A stretch of DNA of 64,000 bases from Siphonodentalium dalli (Eukaryota > Mollusca > Scaphopoda > Gadilida > Siphonodentaliidae): assembly GCA_032622095.1 (NCBI GenBank), contig CP136065.1:39993503-40057502 (forward strand), written 5' to 3'. The notes beneath the pieces were generated by a model that searched no databases, had not been told where the DNA came from, and worked only from the letters and a program-made list of their open reading frames with translations. The translations under genes and the position numbers were made by a program. Positions 46,551 through 58,733 of the stretch are shown here, one piece after another. Position 1 is the first letter of the stretch, and the number at the start of each line of letters is the position of its first letter.

Positions 46551-47203
46551 GTGATCCTGTGGCATTCGCTTGGCACTGACCAGCAGACATCACTAACCAG
46601 GGGGTCTAGTGTCTCGTTTCAGGTCCGGGTTCCCACGGACTCCGCTTGGTACGTGCGCTCGCGCAACAGTATGGCGATCAGACAGATTCGTAGGTTGGTG
46701 TCACCCTACTCCGTTTCACTCCATGACGTCACCAAAAACGACGTAAAACCTCGTGGCGTTCTGACATTTTTACTGTGCCGCGTTTTTGCTATGTTTATTT
46801 TAGGTGTTGTTTTCGATTATTTGTTTGTCGCCGATATCGCCATTTGTCGGGATTCCCTGTTTCTGTATTTAAAACTGGCATGCTCGTAGTGAGCCTCGAT
46901 TTCCTTTTTTTCTCCCAGGTCAAAATACGTCAGAGTTATGACAAAAATAAATCGACCTACATTTTCTCCACCAGAACTCTACATCAAAGAGTCTATAGAC
47001 TCCTTCGGGACCTACATATACTCCTTCATTTGGGTATTTTTACTTATAATTGGGAAGTTTTATCATTTTTGGTTCGTGCGAAGACCTCTTTTTATCGTGC
47101 GGGAAAAGAGAGACATTCAAAACGCGATTTCGTAATTCGACACAATAGGCTGAATAGCCTAACCTTCAGCCGAGTTCCGGGTCAAATACGACGAATGACG
47201 TAA
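46551..47203 (+). CDS. Candidate coding region, unknown protein
   Basis: CpG-richer sequence at 46550-46760 contains TGACGTCA and an ATG in good context (AGTATGGCG at 46668). A strong acceptor-like TTTTTTTCTCCCAG ends at 46919, after which two frames stay open. One starts at the ATG at 46938 and encodes 65 residues, MTKINRPTFSPPELYIKESI onward, with a membrane-like segment (YSFIWVFLLIIGKFYHFWFV). The other runs to TAA at 47203 and includes RTLHQRVYRLLRDLHILLHL. Both cannot be relied on, neither resembles a family I know, and no AATAAA follows closely. It could be a short gene with a 5' non-coding exon or a chance CpG-rich patch. Confidence 0.25.
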
Positions 47204-48250
47204 CACAAAACAAAACGCATTTGTTGACACAAACACCGTTTGAAGAGTTTATTATTACATAAAATGATCGTTATTGATTAATTATTGATTAATTATTGAT
47301 ATTTATTGTTGCATATTGGCTGCTATCAATATTTACACAAATAGTATTAATTATTTCTTATAATTGCTCCTTTGGTCAACTTTGACTATCGGAAAATGAA
47401 AATGAAAATATGCCGCTGAAAAAAATGTAATCGATATTAAAGTCTCATCCTTTCGGCAACATGGAATTGGTTTTAATTACTTAAATGATTAATATAGTAA
47501 TTTGCCTTTTATCTGTGATGAAATGAGAAATGGTAATTGTCTTTTTTTGCTAACATTAAATTAAATAAAATAAATTAAGTAAAATACAGTGAAATTATTT
47601 TTTAAATTATTACATTTTTGCGCACGTTGGCATCTCTCTGAGTGCATTCTAGTTTGCTTGTGGCCATGGCGCATTGTGGGCCAAAAAAGGAAGACGCGAA
47701 GCAAGAAATGGATAACTGGACAGTGAACATCCTACCAATAATTTTACGACTACCTTTTTGATTAATAATTCATTAAATAAAGGTAGTCAATCAGGCAGAC
47801 CTGTCTTTGTTGTGTTACGACCCTGCGGGATAAATATTTATTGGGCAATGTTGTCTGCAAGGGAAAGTAACTTTGGTCCAATATATCTGGATTACCAGAT
47901 TATAAACCGCACCATCGTTGTCACAGTTGCTTTGGTAGTGGACAATGTGAATGTGGATGTATATGTCATCAAAACTACAATTTAAAAAAAATATGTTTAT
48001 TGAACGTTATTCTTCGAATTCAGATACATATATCCACATGTTACCCGAACCCTGCAACCGAGCTGTGGTCACCTGAAGTATATATATAAATACATATGGA
48101 ATTGATGGACAATTGTTTACAACTCAGCCTCGATCGCTCTCATCTCATTCAAAACAAATACTTTCAAAGTACAGTATTAGCAAGAGATATGGGATACATA
48201 GTGCGTGAGTTGTTCGGGGTCGGTATTTCATCTCCTATCTTACTCGTTAT
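47204..48250. other. No recognisable gene
   Basis: TTGATTAATTAT repeats occur at 47274-47300. A 31-codon frame from ATGGCGCATTG at 47667 has a good start context but no other support. Confidence 0.4.
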
Positions 48251-48730
48251 TTAAAGGCACGGGAGGCCTTAGTTGTCGGAAATATTCATATTTGTTCCAA
48301 TCACCGTAAACAGAAAAACACTAAAACGCATACAGTTTCCTTCGCGTAAACAGCATTGCTATCATAAAGACCTACTATATTTTACCTAAGCAAGGGCCTG
48401 ATTGTGTTACATAAGACAGCACAGTGTTACTTGCTAATCACACACAAATGATATAAACGCTCGTTATTAGTTCCATATCAGGAATTCAACAAAGAACGCT
48501 CTTTATGTTTACCATCATAATATAAACAAAACACCAGGAAAGTTACTTTTTATGCTTTTGTTTACATAACAATGGTCAAGCATATGGCAATAACATACTG
48601 TTTATGCGATATTTCTTATTTGTATACGGACAAAGTATGTCTACATTTTAATATTCTTTCTGTTTGTGGCGGTTTTTTGACCGGTGGAAATATTTTCACA
48701 GCAAACCCACCACCAAGGCCTCCCGTCGCC
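48251..48730. mobile_element. TTAA element family D, copy 2
   Basis: TTAA at 48251-48254 precedes AGGCACGGGAGGCCTTAG. The right end GGCCTCCCGTCGCC is the inverted form, but its last bases and the right TTAA are altered. It carries the paired AACGCTCGTTATT (48455) and AACGCTCTTTATG (48494) motifs. Otherwise it is collinear with 3328-3822. Confidence 0.85.
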
Positions 48731-48862
48731 GAACTACATGTATATGATTCTGAAATTGATAGTCAATACAGAGACAGAAACATCTGTTTTTGTTTTATTG
48801 TTTTTTGTTCTTGATTTCATTAGCGTAGTTCAAAATGCTTATTTTTAGCTACGTACGATTGG

Positions 48863-49239
48863 ATTGATGTGAAACACTCCGGTATGGTGATCAAATAGAA
48901 ATGAAGAATAATCTTGTTCAAAGTAGCAATTTTTACAAATAGTACATCCAAATTGACAACACACACCGTCATTCTTATATATTAATTAAATCCAGTGACT
49001 CTCGATGGCGAAATGGTTTTCGTAGTTTATCGCCGATAGATGCGTCCCGAATTGATTAGTAAATATTTACAATTGAGCGTAGTTCTGACGATGTTTTCTA
49101 TGGACTGGGACGGTCGATTTGTTTCAAATTTCGGCGATGTTAGTAGAATGTTATATTCATCCAGTTGTCATATATAGCGCCTGAATGCTAACTTATCAGT
49201 TTCACGCACCGAACAAGTACATGGTATGATGATATGTCT
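48863..49239. mobile_element. TTAA element family H, copy 2
   Basis: Collinear with 44243-44601 (GAAACACTCCGGTA, TTTATCGCCGATAG, GTCGATTTG, TTTCGGCGATGTTAGTAG). Both TTAA flanks are mutated, indicating an older copy. Confidence 0.8.
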
Positions 49240-50967
49240 TTAGTACCTTGTATATAATCCGCATAGAAGATGCTTCGTGTCGAGTGGATGAAAGCCGTTT
49301 ATGCTTAAATTTTGGTAGAGATCAATCATCTGGCCGATAAAACAAAATTGGCATTCGTGGAAATAATGGTTGCATCTTCAACACCCGAACTACTGGTACA
49401 TTGTACAGCTAGGAGTTTCAGATACATGTGCTTGGTTTTGGACCTGGATCATGTCTGAACGTAGGTCCCCCGATAGCTACATGTATATGCAGCTCTTTTG
49501 TAAAAGAAATGTGTCCAATTGTCCCTCGTTATTGTTTTCGTCCTTGTATTTTCTTTCGATTTTCGTTATACATGGCCATGTGTGTACACAGATGAACATT
49601 CATTCGTGAATATAGGAAATCTCTGTTTCATCTAGCGGTTAATCATCGGGAACGCAAACATGACCGCTTGACTGGACCGGAAGCAATCCGTCCCTATCAC
49701 ACCACGTGTCATTGTGTAGTGTTTAGTTAGCATCGCATACATGGTCCACGTCCTCAGAAAATATATAGGAGGTCACGTCTAAATCAATCTCCGGACATTA
49801 GGCATGTGGTTGTGCATAATGAACATGTCGATGCGTGCATGGTATAATACAATAGTTGTTTACAATTTATAATGATGTGCATGGTGATGTTTTTTTTCAA
49901 CTTGTCCTCTTCATCACGTCTTTCTTGATACTGTGCACTGTAATGAGGTGTTCGTGAGCCCATGTGATTACACTCTGATATCGACATACATGTTACTAGT
50001 TGAAACATACGTGTATTAGGGAAAACACAGTTTATTTGTCGGAAAAGTTTACTTTTCAGATGTTTGGTGGGAAGTTCAAACGGTTCAGAATCTTAAACCT
50101 AAACTTAAGATAAATACATTATAATTTGTAGACAAAACATAAGAACATGATTATTTGAGAATATTTTGAACGATAAGTTTGTTTTGTTTTCGTCAGACGA
50201 CTTAAACGTTTTTGTTTTGCATTCGCCGAAATCCACAACAAAAATAAACATGGCTTGGGGTTCGATGATAATGCCTGTTCATAATGTGAAAACACTGTTG
50301 GCCCAAAGCGAAATGCGGGCAGGTTTTAATAATATGTGTGTTTATCATAGTGTCAATTAAGGTCACTGAACGCTGATTCAATGTTCAATTTATAGAAGAT
50401 GCGTCGATGTATATCACGTAACAGCGATCTATGTACAACAAAGTATTTCAATTACACTTCAAGGTATTGCCATCGCTTTGAGATGAAAGCGCGAGTTTTG
50501 CTCGGAGAAAACAGCGAATTTATTATTGAATTATTTACAACTGTATGGATTCTAACAAAAGCTGAAAGCGTGGGGGTTTATTTCCGACATAATTCGCTTG
50601 GTTTCTAGGACGGAATATATATAATGTATGCGATGATTCCATCTCAATCGCTCATCAAATTCGTCATCACAACGTAACCATGGACATCAGTCTCGAACAC
50701 GACACAACGTAACCATGGACATCAGTCTCGAACACTATTATGGCTATAGCGATTGAATCGGCGCATAACGATATTAATTTTCTATACTGAGTATAATAAA
50801 AGCTGCACCCATGTGTAAACAGCCTGGTTTTCACTGCTGGGGTCTGACTCTTTACCAATATTCTGGTATACGGGTGAGACGTGGTTATGTACATGTATGG
50901 GGCCTTCGTTCTGGGGTTACCAACTTCACAGTTCCACGTTCTCCCCGGTCTAACTTAGACCAAGCTC
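49240..50967. other. No gene recognised; 35-bp duplication at 50668-50737
   Basis: CACAACGTAACCATGGACAT followed by CAGTCTCGAACAC occurs twice in tandem at 50668 and 50703. The remaining sequence is unique and AT-rich. The frames at 49370, 50166 and 50399 show no known motif. Confidence 0.45.
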
Positions 50968-51350
50968 TTAACGTGTTGTGAAACACTCCGGTAGGGTGAT
51001 CAAATATAAATGGAGAATAATCTAGTTCAAAATAGGATTTTTTTACAAATATTATATCCAATTTGACAGCACACACCGTCATTCTTATACATTAATTAAA
51101 TGCAGTGACTCTCGATTGCGAAATCGTTTTCGTTAGTTTATCGCCGATAGATGCGTCCCGAATCGAGTAGTAAATATTTACATTTGAGCGTATAGTTCAG
51201 ACGATGATTTCTATGGAGTGGTACGGTCGATTTGCTTCAGATTTTCGGCGATATTAGTAGAATGGTACATTCCTCTAGTTGGCATAGCACCTGGATATAT
51301 ACTAACTGATCAGTTACAGACACCCGAACAAGTACATAATATGTCTTTAA
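50968..51350. mobile_element. TTAA element family H, copy 3
   Basis: TTAA at 50968-50971 and 51347-51350 bounds 375 bp (GTGAAACACTCCGGTAGGG to CATAATATGTCT). The left flank AAGCTCTTAA also occurs unoccupied at 51644-51652, within a diverged duplicate of the surrounding DNA. Confidence 0.85.
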
Positions 51351-51380
51351 ACAATTACATTTGCACTCCTGATTTCATAA

Positions 51381-51795
51381 TGTTCCAGCTAATTCCCTTG
51401 TATGGTGTATATGAAGGTTCAATTTGGTGACGTCTAAGAATCAACACTATGAATACAGGACGTAAGAAATAAGAATCACATGGTCTAAAAATCACAATAT
51501 ACATCATTAAAATGTCATAGCAATGCCTATCTATAATTCCACCCGGATAAAGTGCCTTTACAACGAGTTTCCTAAAAAGTGTGCTGATGTTCTAGAAAGT
51601 GGTGCCAGGTAGTTATATTGTATATAGAGCATATTTAAGTACAAGCTCTTAAACATTCCCCTGTATGGTGTACAGGACAATTCAAAGTGGGTGAATGTTA
51701 AGAGTCTATACTTTGAATGAATTAACGTAAGATAATAAGAACCACATGAATGGTCTAAAATCACAATACACATTAAAATATCACAACAATGCCAA
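51381..51795 (+). repeat. Diverged direct duplication, period about 262 bp
   Basis: 51381-51530 (CCCTTGTATGGTGTATATG, AGAATCACATGGTCTAAAAA) and 51655-51795 (CCCCTGTATGGTGTACAGG, AGAACCACATGAATGG) are collinear. Confidence 0.7.
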
Positions 51796-52422
51796 CCTGT
51801 CTTTTTTCCCGATAAATGACAATTACACACGCCCATACATTGACATACCTCACGACAATAGTTTTTTTAATGCGATTTTTACGCGTGCACAGATCGCGGT
51901 CGTACACGTGTATTAGTGTGTATTAGTGTGATCCTAATACATTTGTACATAACGACGATCGTTCTTTGATTTCATTTGAACATGCAAATGATGCAATTGT
52001 CGAAATGTTCCCGGTTAATTATAATGCGCCTTGTTCAAGATGGCGCAGATTAAACCGCGCCTATTGTGTGGGATTTGCTATCGCCTTTGATTCGCCAGAA
52101 GGCTCGATGAACGATAAACAAACACCAAAAGAGATACACGTACATGTGCAATGCTGGTGTAAATACTGGGGCGCATTTTTCACGTACCATATATAACCAT
52201 ATGTTGGGGACGCACTGATGGAAAGGGGTGTGAGCGGAGCATTTGTACAGGCGGCAGTCAAGAGGGGGGTTTGACCCCTTATTAACTTGACCCGTCACTC
52301 CACTGCCCTGCATTTATAACTTAACCTAAAAACAAATTTTTGCAGATCCCACATCAGACGGTTTTGTATTGGGTGCAGTAGGAGGTATTTTCTATATAGT
52401 TTAAAGATGTATTCGGCCCTGT
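51796..52422. other. No recognisable feature
   Basis: Unique sequence; no supported gene or RNA. Confidence 0.4.
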
Positions 52423-52550
52423 GCCAATGCATTATCTTATAAATGCGAGTGGACCATAGGTCGCCTCGCATATATAAGAGAATGCATTGGCCTAACAATT
52501 TTTTACAATTTTAATAATTTGTTTTTGTATTCTTTAACAATTTTATAATT
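52423..52550. repeat. Solo 69-bp hairpin with partial flank
   Basis: The hairpin at 52423-52491 has changes in the left arm (ATTATCTTATAAATGCGAGT). It is preceded by CGGCCCTGTGCC and followed by CCTAACAATTTTTTAC and TTCTTTAACAATTTTATAAT, as in family A/B interiors. The CCCTTT ends are missing, so this is a fragment of an element. Confidence 0.85.
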
Positions 52551-52670
52551 TCACCCATACAGAGCCCCAGACAAACATGAGCAGACGACACTCTTCTATA
52601 TGCTTATTAAAACAATGATGATTAGCTGCTATAACAGTGTACTTTATTAATCAAGTGACAACACTAATGA

Positions 52671-53156
52671 CAGCTTTGGTTTAATAATCGAACCCCCAGA
52701 TCACATGTATAAAATATATGCCATATTATATACCATTTGAAAGTGGAAGCTCCAAAACATTGTATTATCAATTTATCCGGTGTAATCGACTGTGAACATG
52801 TTGTTTTTGTTGAGTTAGCGACGAGTTTTTGTGCTTAAGTTTCATCTGGTTTTGTTGTTCAAAGTGTACTATTTTCAATGTAGGGGGAATAACTCTATAT
52901 TTTAAAGATATAGTTATTCCCCTTCCATTGAAAAGACAATTTTAGTTTGAATTCTGTTGCATTCTGGGAGCCAAAACTGGGGTAATCTTTTAATGAACTC
53001 AACTGTTTTATATTTCTCTATGGGCATCTTCTGAGACCCAGACGTTTCCAATAGTGATGAATTATAGTATTTTAATTATATTTTATAGTTATTAAAACCG
53101 TATATAAAGGAAATATAAACAAAAATCGGTGACTCGAAAATTAAGTGGACCTTTAA
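52671..53156. mobile_element. TTAA element family E, copy 2 (inverted)
   Basis: The right end GAAAATTAAGTGGACCT abuts TTAA at 53153-53156. The left end is degraded but keeps TTTAATAATCGAACCCCCAG. The interior is collinear with the complement of 27447-27932, with the palindrome at 52877-52930. Confidence 0.82.
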
Positions 53157-53170
53157 AATACGGTTTATAC

Positions 53171-53217
53171 TAGAATAGAATAGAATAGAATAGAATAGAA
53201 TAGAATAGAATAGAATA
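53171..53217 (+). repeat. AATAG microsatellite
   Basis: Nine or more AATAG pentamers, adjacent to the family E element. Confidence 0.95.
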
Positions 53218-53338
53218 TTGCTGAGAAGTTCCACCTGCAAAACGACGCGATGCTACATGTATAATGTATGTTCTTTGATATTTATAATTATCTATCCGTT
53301 TATTTAATATACAGTTTCGTGCGGTGTGACTAAACACC

Positions 53339-53430
53339 GCCCGGACCAGCCCGGACCAGCCCGGACCAGCCCGGACCAGCCCGGACAAGCCCGGACGAGC
53401 CCGGACCAGCCCGGACCAGCCCGGACCCCC
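53339..53430 (+). repeat. 10-bp tandem repeat CCCGGACCAG
   Basis: About nine decamers (two with changes, GACAAG and GACGAG) between CTAAACACCG and the first satellite unit. The decamer is the satellite's own CAGCCCGGACC motif, amplified at the array edge. Confidence 0.93.
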
Positions 53431-56400
53431 CATATGGACTATATGAGTGATTGTAAGGGCAATATAAGTGCAGGGGTGTCATGGAAACCCACTCAGGGTC
53501 GCTATTAACCCTCAAAATGCCGGCATCGGCGAAAATGTTCGCCGCGAAATGAAGCTAACAGCCCGGACCGCCCCTGCTGCGTCCAGGTGGGATTTTAGTA
53601 TCCATACCTGTGCGGGGGTGTTAATGAAACCCAAATACGCACGGAGAGTGGTCAAGGTCAAACGGAAGTGCCGCTTATTAACCCCTAAACTTCCCAGATT
53701 CACCCAGAATTAAAAAATTGCGCCCCCAATAAACAAATTCACAGCCCGGACCCCCTTAATGTCCTCGTACTTCTAATAACTCCTTACATATGTGTTGTGG
53801 AACTACCCTCAACTAGACTCAAGAAGATTCAAGGGCGAGTCGCCCACGAATGCCTGGCAATTAACCCCCAAAATGCCGCCATCGCCGATTATGTTTACCC
53901 ATAACGACGCTGACAGCCCGGACCATCCAAGTCCAACCCGGACCCCCAATATGGACTATATGAGTGATTTTAATGGCAATATAAGTGCAGGGGTGTCATG
54001 GAAACCCACTCAGGGTCGCTATTAACCCTCAAAATGCCGGCATCGGCGAAAATGTTCGCCGTGAAATGAAGCTAACAGCCCGGACCGCCCCTGCTGCGTC
54101 CAGGTATGATTTTAGTATCGATTCATGTACGAGGGTGTTAATGAAACCCAAATACGCACGGAGAGTGATCAAGGTCAAACGGAAGTGCCGCTTATTAACC
54201 CCTAAACTTCTCAGATTCAGCCAGAATTAAAAAATTGCGCCCCCAATAAACAAATTCACAGCCCGGACCCCCTTAATGTCCTCGTACTTCTAATAACTCC
54301 TTTCATATGTGTTGTGGAACTACCCTCGACTACATTCACGAAGATACAAGGGCGAGTCGCCCACGAATGCCTGGCAATTAACCCCCAAAATGCCGCCATC
54401 GCCGATTATGTTTACCGATAACGACGCTGACAGCCCGGCCCATCCCAGTCCAGCCCGGACCCCCCATATGGACTATATGAGTGATTGTAAGGGCAATATA
54501 AGTGCAGGGGTGTCATGGAAACCCACTCAGGGTCGCTATTAACCCTCAAAATGCCGGCATCGGCGAAAATGTTCGCCGCGAAATGAAGCTAACAGCCCGG
54601 ACCGCCCCTGCTGCGTCCAGGTGGGATTTTAGTATCCATACCTGTGCGGGGGTGTTAATGAAACCCAAATACGCACGGAGAGTGGTCAAGGTCAAACGGA
54701 AGTGCCGCTTATTAACCCCTAAACTTCCCAGATTCAGCCAGAATTAAAAAATTGCGCCCCCAATAAACAAATTCACAGCCCGGACCCCCTTAATGTCCTC
54801 GTACTTCTAATACCTCCTTACATATGTGTTGTGGAACTACCCTCAACTAGACTCAAGAAGATTCAAGGGCGAGTCGCCCACGAATGCTTTGCAATTAACC
54901 CCCAAAATGCCGCCATCGCCGATTATGTTTACCCATAACGACGCTGACAGCCCGGACCATCCAAGTCCAGCCCGGACCCCCCATATGGACTATATGAGTG
55001 ATTTTAATGGCAATATAAGTGCAGGGGTGTCATGGAAACCCACTCAGGGTTGCTATTAACCCTCAAAATGCCGGCATCGGCGAAAATGTTCGCCGTGAAA
55101 TGAAGCTAACAGCCCGGACCGCCCCTGCTGCGTCCAGGTGTGATTTTAGTATCGATTCATGTACGAGGGTGTTAATGAAACCCAAATACGCACGGAGAGT
55201 GATCAAGGTCAAACGGAAGTGCCGCTTATTAACCCCTAAACTTCCCAGATTCAGCCAGAATTAAAAAATTGTGCCCCCAATAAACAAATTCACAACCCGG
55301 ACCCCCTTAATGTCCTCGTACTTCTAATAACTCCTTACATATGTGTTGTGGAACTACCCTCGACTACACTCACGAAGATACAAGGGCGAGTCGCCCACGA
55401 ATGCCTGGCAATTAACCCCCAAAATGCCGCCATCGCCGATTATGTTTACCCATAACGACGCTGACAGCCCGGACCATCCAAGTCCAGCCCGGACCCCTCA
55501 TATGGACTATATGAGTGATTGTAAGGCCAATATAAGTGCAGGGGTGTCATGGAAACCCACTCAGGGTCGCTATTAACCCACAAAATGCCGGCATCGGCGA
55601 AAATGTTCGCCGTGAAATGAAGCTAACAGCCGGACCGCCCCTGCTGCGTCCAGTTATGATTTTAGTATCCATACATGTGCGAGGGTGTTAATGAAACCCA
55701 AATACGCACGGAGAGTGATCAAGGTCAAACGGAAGTGCCGCTTATTAACCCCTAAACTTCTCAGATTCAGCCAGAATTAAAAAATTGCGCCCCCAATAAA
55801 CAAATTCCCAGCCCGGACCCCCTTAATGTCCTCGTACTTCTAATAACTCCTTACATATGTGTTGTGGAACTACCCTCGACTACATTCACGAAGATACAAG
55901 GGCGAGTCGCCCACGAATGCCTGGCAATTAACCCCCAAAATGCCGCCATCGCCGATTATGTTTACCCATAACGACGCTGACAGCCCGGACCATCCAAGTC
56001 CAGCCCGGACCCCCCATATGGACTATATGAGTGATTTTAATGGCAATATAAGTGCAGGTTTGTCATGGAAACCCACTCAGGGTTGCTATTAACCCTCAAA
56101 ATGCCGGCATCGGCGAAAATGTTCGCCGTGAAATGAAGCTAACAGCCCGGACCGCCCCTGCTGCGTCCAGGTATGATTTTAGTATCGATTCATGTACGAG
56201 GGTGTTAATGAAACCCAAATACGCACGGAGAGTGATCAAGGTCAAACGGAAGTGCCGCTTATTAACCCCTAAACTTCCCAGATTCAGCCATAATTAAAAA
56301 ATTGCGCCCCCAATAAACAAATTCACAGTCCGGACCCCCTTAATGTCCTCGTACTTCTAATAACTCCTTAAATTTGTGTTGTGGAACTACCCTCGACTAC

Positions 56401-57800
56401 ATTCACGAAGATACAAGGGCGAGTCGCCCACGAATGCCTGGCAATTAACCCCCAAAATGCCGCCATCGCCGATTATGTTTACCGATAACGACGCTGACAG
56501 CCCGGCCCATCCCAGTCCAGCCCGGACCCCCCATATGGACTATATGAGTGATTTTAAGGGCAATATAAGTGCAGGGGTGTCATGGAAACCCACTCAGGGT
56601 TGCTATTAACCCTCAAAATGCCGGCATCGGCGAAAATGTTCGCCGTGAAATGAAGCTAACAGCCCGGACCACCCCTGCTGCGTCCAGTTATGATTTTAGT
56701 ATCCATGCATGTGCGAGGGTGTTAATGAAACCCAAATACGCACGGAGAGTGATCAAGGTCAAACGGAAGTGCCGCTTATTAACCCCTAAACTTCTCAGAT
56801 TCAGCCAGAATTAAAAAATTGCGCCCCCAATAAACAAATTCACAGCCCGGACCCCCTTAATGTCCTCGTACTTCTAATAACTCCTTACATATGTGTTGTG
56901 GAACTACCCTCGACTACATTCACGAAGATACAAGGGCGAGTCGCCCACGAATGCCTGGCAATTAACCCCCAAAATGCCGCCATCGCCGATTATATTTACC
57001 GATAACGACGCTGACAGCCCGGCCCATCCCAGTCCAGCCCGGACCCCCCATATGGACTATATGAGTGATTGTAAGGGCAATATAAGTGCAGGGGTGTCAT
57101 GGAAACCCACTCAGGGTCGCTATTAACCCTCAAAATGCCGGCATCGGCGAACATGTTCGCCGCGAAATGAAGCTAACAGCCCGGACCGCCCCTGCTGCGT
57201 CCAGGTGGGATTTTAGTATCCATACCTGTGCGGGGGTGTTAATGAAACCCAAATACGCACGGAGAGTGGTCAAGGTCAAACGGAAGTGCCGCTTATTAAC
57301 CCCTAAACTTCCCAGATTCACCCAGAATTAAAAAATTGCGCCCCCAATAAACAAATTCACAGCCCGGACCCCCTTAATGTCCTCGTACTTCTAATAACTC
57401 CTTACATATGTGTTGTGGGACTACCCTCGACTAGACTCAAGACGATTCAAGGGCGAGTCGCCCACGAATGCCTGGCAATTAACCCCCAAAATGCCGCCAT
57501 CGCCGATTATGTTTACCGATAACGACGCTGACAGCCCGGCCCATCCCAGTCCAGCCCGGACCCCCCATATGGACTATATGAGCGATTGTAAGGCCAATAT
57601 AAGTGCAGGGGTGTCATGGAAACCCACTCAGGGTCGCTATTAACCCTCAAAATGCCGGCTGAAATGAAGCTAACAGCCCGGACCGCCCCTGCTGCGTCCA
57701 GGTATGATTTTAGTATCGATTCATGTACGAGGGTGTTAATGAAACCCAAATACGCACGGAGAGTGTTCAAGGTCAAACAGTAGTTGCGATATTAACCCCT
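53431..57800 (+). repeat. 517-bp satellite array, plus orientation
   Basis: GTCATGGAAACCCACTCAGG recurs at about 53478, 53995, 54512, 55029, 55546, 56062, 56579, 57096 and 57613, a period of 517 bp (one of 516). Each unit has three sub-repeats of 161-185 bp starting TTAACCC(C/T)(C/T)AAA and carrying CAGCCCGGACC. Two main unit types (GTGGGATTTTAGTATCC and GTATGATTTTAGTATCG) alternate, making 1,034-bp dimers. One unit (57655) has a short internal deletion. Open frames of 77 and 81 codons recur in every unit, but unit differences fall at all codon positions. Confidence 0.97.
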
Positions 57801-58560
57801 AAACTTCCCAGATTCAGCTAGAATTTAAAAATTGCGCCCCCAATAAACAAATTCACAGCCCGGACCCCCTTAATGTCCTCGTATTTCTAATAACTCCTTA
57901 CATATGTGTTGTGGAACTACCCTCGACTACACTCACGAAGAACCACGGGCGAGTCGCCCACGACAGTCTGGCAATTAACCCCCAAAATACCGCCATCGCC
58001 GAATATGTTGACCGATAACGACGCTGACAACCCGGACCGCCCCTGTGGCGTCTAGGTGTGATTTTTGAGTCCTTATATGTACACGGGTGTCATGGAAACT
58101 CACAAACACACAAACTATGGTCAAGGCAAAACAGAAGTGCCGATATTAACCCCTAAACTTGCCAGATTCATTCAGAATTACCAAATCGTGCCCCAAATAA
58201 ACAAACTCACAGCCCGGACCGCTTAATCCCATTGTACTTCTAATAACTCCTTACATATGTGTTGCAGAAGTACATTTGACTGCACTCACGATGAAATAAG
58301 GGCGAGTCGCCTACGAAAGCCTGGCAATTAACCCCTAAAATCCCGCCATCGCCGAATATGTTTACCGATAACGAAGCTAACAGCGCGGACCGCCCCTACT
58401 GCGTCTAGGAGTGATTTTATTGTACGTATCTGTTCACGGGTGTCATGGAAACTCGCATACACACGGACGATGGTCACGGCCAAACTGAAGTGACGATATT
58501 AACCCCTAAACTTGCCAGATTTATTCAGAATTACAAAAATTGTGCCCCCAATAAAAGAAA
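57801..58560 (+). repeat. Diverged satellite units at the array edge
   Basis: The same phrases occur (GAGTCGCCCACGA, CGCCATCGCCGAATATG, CGGACCGCCCCT, GTCATGGAAACTC) but with many more differences and indels than in the array core. This is the usual decay toward an array boundary. Confidence 0.9.
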
Positions 58561-58633
58561 CGAGGGCGAGTCGCCGGCCAAAACATCGAAAGATTACCAA
58601 CATAGAAATGCGATGTGTTTGTTCGTTATAACA

Positions 58634-58639
58634 TTTATT
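58634..58639 (-). terminator. Poly(A) signal for the Tpt1-like gene
   Basis: TTTATT on the plus strand is AATAAA on the minus strand, 94 bp after the stop codon at 58734-58736. Confidence 0.6.
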
Positions 58640-58733
58640 GATATAATTAACATAATTAATATTTTAACATAGAAATATGCAATAGAGAATATAAAAGCGA
58701 AATAATTGAAGATCAGTAATAACAATAATCGCA

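Noticed and set aside
47667-47760. Short frame starting MAHCGPKKEDAKQ in good start context
   Set aside because: Only 31 codons, no promoter, splice partner or poly(A) signal.
53468-57643. Two conserved frames (81 and 77 codons) in each 517-bp satellite unit, also on the other array
   Set aside because: Conservation follows from unit homogenisation. Unit differences change amino acids freely (WDFSIHTCAG versus YDFSIDSCTR) and fall at all codon positions, so no coding constraint is visible.
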